Assembly: GCF_001507665.1 (NCBI RefSeq)
Contig: NZ_CP013910.1
Location: 336,001 to 400,000, forward strand
Reading direction: 5' to 3'
DNA from: Deinococcus actinosclerus
GTDB lineage: Bacteria > Deinococcota > Deinococci > Deinococcales > Deinococcaceae
Length of the DNA: 64,000 nt
Shown here: positions 55,872 through 64,000 of the stretch, piece after piece
How positions within the stretch are numbered: the first letter of the stretch is position 1
Layout of the letters: each line of letters starts with the position of its first letter
Notes under the pieces: generated by a model
What the model was told of the DNA's origin: nothing
Seen by the model: the letters and a program-made list of their open reading frames with translations, nothing else
The model's database searches: none
Translations under genes and position numbers: made by a program

Positions 55872-56755
55872 CCCCGGGTACGGCCGGCTCAGGTGAGGTC
55901 GGGGGAGGGGAGAGGCTGTCGGCCTTCCAGGCCCACCTGATGGCGGCCGGGTTCACCGGTGTGGTGGGGCTGCATGTCACGGATCTGGCGGGGACGGAGC
56001 TGGCCGCGTGGAACGCCGGGCGGGTCTTCCCGGCGGCCAGCACCATCAAGGTGCCGCTGCTGGTCCTGGCCCTGCAGGAGGCGCAGGCCGGGCGGCTGGA
56101 CCTCTCGGGGCGCGTGGTCATGCAGCCCGGCGACCGGGTGCCCGGTGCGGGCGTCCTGCACGAACTGGACGGCGGACTGGCCCTGACCTGGCGGGACGTG
56201 CTGACCCTGATGATCATTGTCAGTGACAACACGGCCACGAATCTCGTGATCGGGCGGCTGGGCGTGGACGCCGTGAACACGTGGCTCGCGGCAGGGGGTC
56301 TGACGGGCACGCGGCTGGTCGGGAAGTTGCAGTTGCCCCCCGAGCAGCGCACCGAGGCGCAGCGGCGCGGCGAGCGCAACGCCACCAGCGCCCGCGACCA
56401 GACGGCGCTGCTGCGGGCCCTGGTCGCCGGCCAGCTGCTGGACGAGGCGCACACGGCGCTGGCGCTGGACATCCTGGGGCGGCAGCAGTACCGCGACCTG
56501 ATCGCCCGGCACGTGCCCTGCGGCCCGGACGGTGAGCGCCTGTACCGCAGCGCCACGAAAAGCGGCGAGCTGCACGGGGTTCACCACGACGTCGGGGTGC
56601 TGTTTACGCCCTATCCCCTGCTGGTGGCCCTGCTGTCGGAGGGTGGGGCTGACCCGCGCGAACATCCGGAGAACGCCGACGTGCGGACGCTGGCGGGGGC
56701 GCTGTGGCCGCTGCTCTGCGCACTGGGTGGGATTGCGTCCCAGGGGGACATTTAA
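55868..56755 (+). CDS. Class A beta-lactamase-like serine hydrolase
   Basis: A 295-residue penicillin-recognising-fold protein. The active-site motifs are Ser58-x-x-Lys61 (AASTIKVP), Ser-Asp-Asn at 119-121 (IVSDNTATN) and a Lys-Ser-Gly in place of KTG ([10 protein letters not shown]). [10 protein letters not shown] follows the third motif. A Glu in an omega-loop equivalent of Glu166 was not confidently found, so activity could be carboxypeptidase, esterase or lactamase. No signal peptide is seen from the ATG at 55868. It overlaps the Zn-ribbon gene by four bases. Confidence 0.8.
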   Translation: MTPGTAGSGEVGGGERLSAFQAHLMAAGFTGVVGLHVTDLAGTELAAWNAGRVFPAASTIKVPLLVLALQEAQAGRLDLSGRVVMQPGDRVPGAGVLHELDGGLALTWRDVLTLMIIVSDNTATNLVIGRLGVDAVNTWLAAGGLTGTRLVGKLQLPPEQRTEAQRRGERNATSARDQTALLRALVAGQLLDEAHTALALDILGRQQYRDLIARHVPCGPDGERLYRSATKSGELHGVHHDVGVLFTPYPLLVALLSEGGADPREHPENADVRTLAGALWPLLCALGGIASQGDI

Positions 56756-56840
56756 CCGCTCGGTCAGGCGCACTATGAAGGGTGCCGAAGTCTGGCGGGC
56801 AGCCCCAAGAAGCGCGGCTGGGCGCATGTTCGGTGCGTGG

Positions 56841-56846
56841 TATGCT
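56841..56846 (+). promoter_or_regulatory. -10 candidate TATGCT for the bc-complex operon
   Basis: TATGCT lies 87 bases before the GTG of the cytochrome c gene in the 178-base gap after the beta-lactamase-like gene. No clear -35 box. Confidence 0.35.
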
Positions 56847-56933
56847 GGCCCGTATTAGGCCACCTGAGAGCAGGGTTTCCATCCGCGATACGGCGGGAAA
56901 TGACTGGCCACTTCATGCTTAGGGAGAGGGAAA

Positions 56934-57792
<859 letters not shown>

Positions 57793-57807
57793 CAGGAGAG
57801 ATTTGAC

Positions 57808-58469
57808 ATGACCCGGTACAAGAAACAAGATCCCGAAATCACGCGCCGCAAGTTCATCAACGCGGCCATGGGCACCAGCGCCGGCGTGGGTGTACTCAGC
57901 CTCGTCAGTGCCCTGGGCAGCGCCAAGCCCGTGTTCCGCCTGACCGCCGACGTGGCCCCACCCATGAAGGGCGACGTGCTCGTGCACGCCGAGGGCCCCA
58001 ACCAGGGTCAGGTCGTCAAGGCGTCCGAGCTCAGCGACAAGCTGGTGCGCGCCTACCCCAAGGGACGTGACTCCAAGGGCACCGAAGTCATCCGTGACAA
58101 GGACCCTACCAACATCCTGGCGGTCTACAAATTCGCGCCCGGGACGCTCAAGGAGCCCACCAAGCTCGACGCGACCATCGACGCTCAGATCGTGGCGTAC
58201 GGCGACCGCTGCACGCACGCCGGCTGCAACGTCGGGGACGATCCCAAGACCAGCGGACACATGTTCTGCCCCTGCCACTCTGGTCAGTACGACGCGACCC
58301 AGGGCTGCCGGGTGCTGGGCGGTCCGCCCCCCGCGCCGCTGCCCCAGCTGCCCATCAAGCAGGAGGGTGATCAACTGGTCGTCACAGGCTTCTTCCTGTC
58401 CCGCCCCTACGGGTTCAACAAGGAAGAGGACTGGGAGGAATACATCAAGAAGGTCGAGGAGGCAATGGC

Positions 58470-58473
<4 letters not shown>
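57808..58473 (+). CDS. Rieske iron-sulfur protein
   Basis: A 221-residue protein with a Tat-like start ([11 protein letters not shown]) and a hydrophobic helix. The 2Fe-2S cluster is held by CTHAGC and CPCHSGQYD, with both Cys-His pairs intact. A C-terminal domain with prolines ([12 protein letters not shown]) closes the Rieske fold. The protein passes electrons from quinol to the cytochrome c of the complex. It lies 16 bases after the cytochrome c gene and overlaps cytochrome b by four bases. Confidence 0.95.
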
Positions 58474-59783
<1,310 letters not shown>

Positions 59784-59798
59784 ACCTCATTCCCGAAG

Positions 59799-59823
59799 CC
59801 CCGGCCACCGCGCCGGGGTTTTT
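59799..59823 (+). terminator. Rho-independent terminator of the bc operon
   Basis: 7-base arms CCCCGGC/GCCGGGG with a 6-base loop and five Ts. Confidence 0.9.
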
Positions 59824-59855
59824 CTGTGGCCCGTGGGTGTGCTTCACTGCACGTC

Positions 59856-60053
59856 ATGGATGACCTTGCCTGGCACCTGGCGCAGACCGCCCGTAACCTG
59901 AAACTGGCCGATCAGGTCCCCGCAGAGGCGGAGCCGGGGGCGCTGATGGCGCTGGCCCGCACTGTGCTGGAGGAACTCGTCGCGCGCGGGCTGTTGCCGG
60001 ACCCGGCCCCCGAAGTGGGGTGCTGGAGTGCGGCCCGTTCAGGCCTTCACTGA
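59856..60053 (+). CDS. Small hypothetical protein
   Basis: A 65-residue acidic, helical protein (DDLAWHLAQTARNLKLADQ; GALMALARTVLEELVARG). No family recognised. It begins 33 bases after the bc-operon terminator and has neither a convincing ribosome binding site nor a TANNNT box at the right place, so the call is uncertain. Codon use is like that of real genes here (GC-rich third positions). Confidence 0.45.
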   Translation: MDDLAWHLAQTARNLKLADQVPAEAEPGALMALARTVLEELVARGLLPDPAPEVGCWSAARSGLH

Positions 60054-60060
60054 ACCGCAG

Positions 60061-60088
60061 AAAAACGCCGCCCCGAGGAAGGGCGGCG
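60061..60088 (-). terminator. Rho-independent terminator for the 83-residue protein gene
   Basis: On the minus strand an 8-base stem CGCCGCCC/GGGCGGCG with 7-base loop is followed by five Ts (60065-60061). Confidence 0.85.
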
Positions 60089-60104
60089 ATTCATCTCCTG
60101 GGGG

Positions 60105-60356
60105 TCAGGCCTGCACGCGGGGGGTACTGGGGATGTTGGCGGCCGGGGTGGCCCCCTGGCGGCTGCCGGCGGCGTAGCCGACCTGGGCGCCGAACTGCCA
60201 GGCGAGTTTGATCATGAACTGGATGGCATCCTCGTCGTGCTGCGCGATGAGTTGACGCAGGTGCTCGGGCAGACCTTCAGGAAGCGGCATGGCGCCGAGC
60301 TGCTCCCCGTACTCGCTGCGGAGCTGCTCGAACCACTCGGCGTAGGGGTTCGTCAT
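60105..60356 (-). CDS. Small hypothetical protein (83 aa)
   Basis: Starts MTNPYAEWFEQLRSEYGEQLGAMPLPEGLPEHL and is helical and acidic; no family recognised. The gene is well supported: TAAGAT lies 7 bases before the ATG at 60356 (leaderless) and a strong terminator follows the stop. A divergent gene (IscA-type) lies upstream. A cytoplasmic conserved Deinococcus protein is likely, but function is unknown. Confidence 0.75.
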   Translation of the reverse strand: MTNPYAEWFEQLRSEYGEQLGAMPLPEGLPEHLRQLIAQHDEDAIQFMIKLAWQFGAQVGYAAGSRQGATPAANIPSTPRVQA

Positions 60357-60484
60357 GCCCACCATCTTAACACTGGTGCGCTCAAGGAATGTAAGCGGGA
60401 GCCCGCCGCCACAGGGCGTGTTCAGGCTGGACACTTTGCTTTCCAGGCACCTTTTTCTTTCCTGAATCGGAGTACGCTTCACAC

Positions 60485-60907
<423 letters not shown>

Positions 60908-60927
60908 CCTTCCCCAAGATGAAGACG

Positions 60928-60956
60928 CCGGTCACCGTTCAGGTGGCCGGTTTTTT
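60928..60956 (+). terminator. Rho-independent terminator after the iscA-type gene
   Basis: 9-base arms (one mismatch) CCGGTCACC/GGTGGCCGG, 5-base loop and six Ts. Confidence 0.9.
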
Positions 60957-61003
60957 GTCGTGTCAATCCCCCATTGCGCGTGACAGTTGGGTGAATCGAT
61001 ACC

Positions 61004-61031
61004 TTGACGGTCTTCATCTGACCCGTATACT
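61004..61031 (+). promoter_or_regulatory. Promoter of the peptide ABC transporter operon
   Basis: TTGACG (61004-61009), a 16-base spacer and TATACT (61026-61031); leader of about 50 bases with GGAGG (61080-61084) 4 bases before the ATG. Confidence 0.75.
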
Positions 61032-61088
61032 GCCTGCATCATCTACATCCGGGCTGCAGGACCTGCCCAGTCAGTACACGGAGGCTCC

Positions 61089-62846
61089 ATGAAGAAGACC
61101 CTTGCCCTCACTGCATTCCTGCTCGGCGCGGCCCTGGCGGGCCCGGCCAACAACAGCCTGGTCATCGGCACCTCACAGGAGCCGCCGAACATCTACGATC
61201 CCTGGAACACCAACAACCTCGCCATCACCAGCGAGATCAACGGCTACATGGGCGCCGGCCTGACCTATCAGGACGACGACGGCGTCACCAAAGCCGACAT
61301 CGCCACGCGCGTGCCCACCCTGGCCAACGGCGACTACAAGGTCGTCAAGGACGCCAAGGGCGACGTGATCCGTAACAGCGTGACCTACACCATCCGCAAG
61401 GACGCCAAGTGGAGTGACGGCACGCCCATCAAGATTGCCGACTTCCAGTTCTGGCTGAAACTGGAAAACGACGACCGCGTGCCCGTCCCCGACCGTGATC
61501 CCTGGAACCGCGCCAAGATCACCGCGAACGACGCCGATACCTTCACGATCACCTTCGAGCCGCCCTACCTGTTCGCCGATCAGGTCAGCCCCGGCCTGGC
61601 GCCCAGCCACATCATGAGTGCGGCCTGGAACGCGTTCGACGCCAAGACGAAGAACGAGAAGGACGCCAAGGTCACGAACGAGGAGTGGAAGAAGTTCATC
61701 TCGTCGTTCACCACCGCCCGCAACCTGCCCAAGGTCGTGGCCGGGCCGTTCAAACCCACCGCGTGGCGCACCGGCAACAGCCTGACCATGACCCGCAACC
61801 CGGTGTACTGGAACCAGCCCAAGAACCCCGAGAACTACCTGCAGACCGTCACGTACCGCTTCATCCCGAACACGAACACCCTGAAGGTGAACATCCTGTC
61901 CGGTCAGCTCGACGCCGTCAGCGCCGTGGGCCTCACCTTCGACCAGGGCACCGATCTGGCCCGCAACGAACGCAACAAGTACAAGACGTACTTCGTGCCC
62001 GGCGCGGTGTGGGAGCACATCGACATCAACGCCCGCGGGCAGCGTGCCAAGGACCTCGACCTCGACGATCCGCGTATGCGTCAGGCGCTGCTGTACTCCA
62101 TCGACCGCGACGCGCTCGTCAAGGCGCTCTTCCAGGGCAAGCAGCCCGTGTCCAACAGCTGGATCGGCCCGGTCAGCAAGCTGTACAAGAAAGACGTCAC
62201 GGATTACAACCTGAACGTCGCCAAGGCCAAGCAGCTGTTCGCGGCGCTCGGCTGGACGCCCGGCAGCGACGGCATCCTCCAGAAGAGCGGCAAGAAACTC
62301 AGCCTGAACTTCTCCACCACCGCCGGCAACAGCACCCGCGAGCGCGTGCAGCAGATCCTCCAGGCGCAGTGGAAGGCCGTGGGCGTGCAGGTGAACATCC
62401 AGAACTACCCCGCCAGCGTCGTGTTCGGCCCGGACTTCCTGAGCAAGGGCGAGAGCGGCAAGTGGGACATGGCCATGTACGCCTGGACGAACAACCCCGT
62501 GTTCGAGGAAGGCAACCTCTGGAAAAGCGAGGGCATCCCCACCGCCGCCAACGGCTACTCCGGCCAGAACAACCCCGGATGGAACAACGCCGAGTACGAC
62601 AAGCTGTACAAGCAGGCCAAGGTGGAATTCAACCAGGCCGACCGCATCAAGCTCTTCGACCGCATGCAGGCCATCTGGAACAGCGAGGTGCCCTCCCTGC
62701 CCCTGTACTTCCGCGTGAACGTGTACACCAAGGTGCCCGGCCTCGTGAACTACACCTTCAGCGCCATCACCCAGTACCCCAGCTGGAACGCCGCGAATAT
62801 CGGCTGGGCCAGCAAGGGTGCCGCCGAGGAGTACAAGCAGAAGTGA
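61089..62846 (+). CDS. Peptide ABC transporter substrate-binding protein
   Basis: A 585-residue solute-binding protein of the SBP_bac_5 (oligopeptide) family. Signal peptide [18 protein letters not shown]; no lipobox Cys, so it is probably periplasmic. Family sequence: [49 protein letters not shown] and [27 protein letters not shown]. The ligand is likely a peptide or opine; it cannot be told from the sequence. The permease gene follows by 102 bases, so both belong to one transporter. Confidence 0.92.
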   Translation: MKKTLALTAFLLGAALAGPANNSLVIGTSQEPPNIYDPWNTNNLAITSEINGYMGAGLTYQDDDGVTKADIATRVPTLANGDYKVVKDAKGDVIRNSVTYTIRKDAKWSDGTPIKIADFQFWLKLENDDRVPVPDRDPWNRAKITANDADTFTITFEPPYLFADQVSPGLAPSHIMSAAWNAFDAKTKNEKDAKVTNEEWKKFISSFTTARNLPKVVAGPFKPTAWRTGNSLTMTRNPVYWNQPKNPENYLQTVTYRFIPNTNTLKVNILSGQLDAVSAVGLTFDQGTDLARNERNKYKTYFVPGAVWEHIDINARGQRAKDLDLDDPRMRQALLYSIDRDALVKALFQGKQPVSNSWIGPVSKLYKKDVTDYNLNVAKAKQLFAALGWTPGSDGILQKSGKKLSLNFSTTAGNSTRERVQQILQAQWKAVGVQVNIQNYPASVVFGPDFLSKGESGKWDMAMYAWTNNPVFEEGNLWKSEGIPTAANGYSGQNNPGWNNAEYDKLYKQAKVEFNQADRIKLFDRMQAIWNSEVPSLPLYFRVNVYTKVPGLVNYTFSAITQYPSWNAANIGWASKGAAEEYKQK

Positions 62847-62948
62847 CCGCCTCACCGCGCGCCGCCTGAAGTGGGGCGCGCGGCGGGCAGGGGGAGGGCA
62901 GGCGCAGTCGGGCCGCCTTCCCCCTGCGCCTTGCTTCAGGAGTTCGAC

Positions 62949-63946
<998 letters not shown>

Positions 63947-63947
<1 letters not shown>

Positions 63948-64000
63948 TGACCACCCTGCCCGCACCTGCCGCCCCCGCCAAGAGCCGCTCGACCATGCAG
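63947..64000 (+). CDS. Second peptide ABC transporter permease, N-terminal fragment
   Basis: Only 18 codons are in the window ([17 protein letters not shown] after the Met); the gene runs on past base 64000. Position directly after a DppB-type permease, with a one-base stop/start overlap, predicts the DppC-type partner. The sequence itself is a disordered N-terminus with no domain yet. Confidence 0.6.

Overview
The window looks like a chromosome segment of a Deinococcus species. The DNA is GC-rich, and many genes have a TANNNT -10 box only 5-8 bases before the start codon, the leaderless arrangement typical of Deinococcus. The gene set fits an aerobic member of Deinococcus-Thermus: paired glutamate dehydrogenase paralogues, a 7Fe ferredoxin of Thermus type, an HspR-type operator before dnaK, a bc-type cytochrome operon, and very large DUF11-repeat envelope proteins. 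This assignment is inference from gene content; no rRNA or tRNA gene was seen.

Layout. 1-9.7 kb: start of a universal stress protein, a diguanylate cyclase, a beta-CASP ribonuclease, a DUF3105 lipoprotein, rplU-rpmA-obg, a YkvA-like membrane protein, an OmpR/histidine kinase pair, a MobA-like nucleotidyltransferase and a ferredoxin. 9.7-20.6 kb: corA with a possible proline-rich leader ORF, DoxX, murI-rph, a LysN-like aminotransferase, class II aldolase, a secreted protein of unknown function, a multidomain subtilase, a CBS protein and an SDR. 20.6-25.3 kb: heat-shock cluster dnaK-grpE-(VF530/ankyrin fusion)-cbpA behind a HAIR operator, with a small repeat element between dnaK and grpE. 25.3-37.4 kb: an APC transporter, two Glu-dehydrogenase paralogues, a polyprenyl synthase, small stress and membrane proteins, a GNAT/NTF2 pair, an unrecognised 482-residue protein, mutY and uppS. 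37.7-53.3 kb: an envelope locus of DUF11-type secreted proteins and a 1580-residue protein with a predicted C-terminal outer-membrane beta-barrel, followed by another giant DUF11/GEVED protein split by a frameshift in a G7 tract. 53.3-64 kb: an EamA transporter, a CvpA-like protein, a NarL-type regulator with a Zn-ribbon protein and a beta-lactamase-like protein, the cytochrome c-Rieske-cytochrome b operon, an IscA-type protein, and the start of a peptide ABC transporter operon cut by the window end.

The most interesting material is the 15.5-kb envelope locus (frameshift in a homopolymer, low-GC N-terminal segment, barrel plus DUF11 partners), the VF530-ankyrin protein inside the chaperone operon, and the proline-rich ORF overlapping the start of corA. 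Functions rest on motif recognition by eye; no database search was run.
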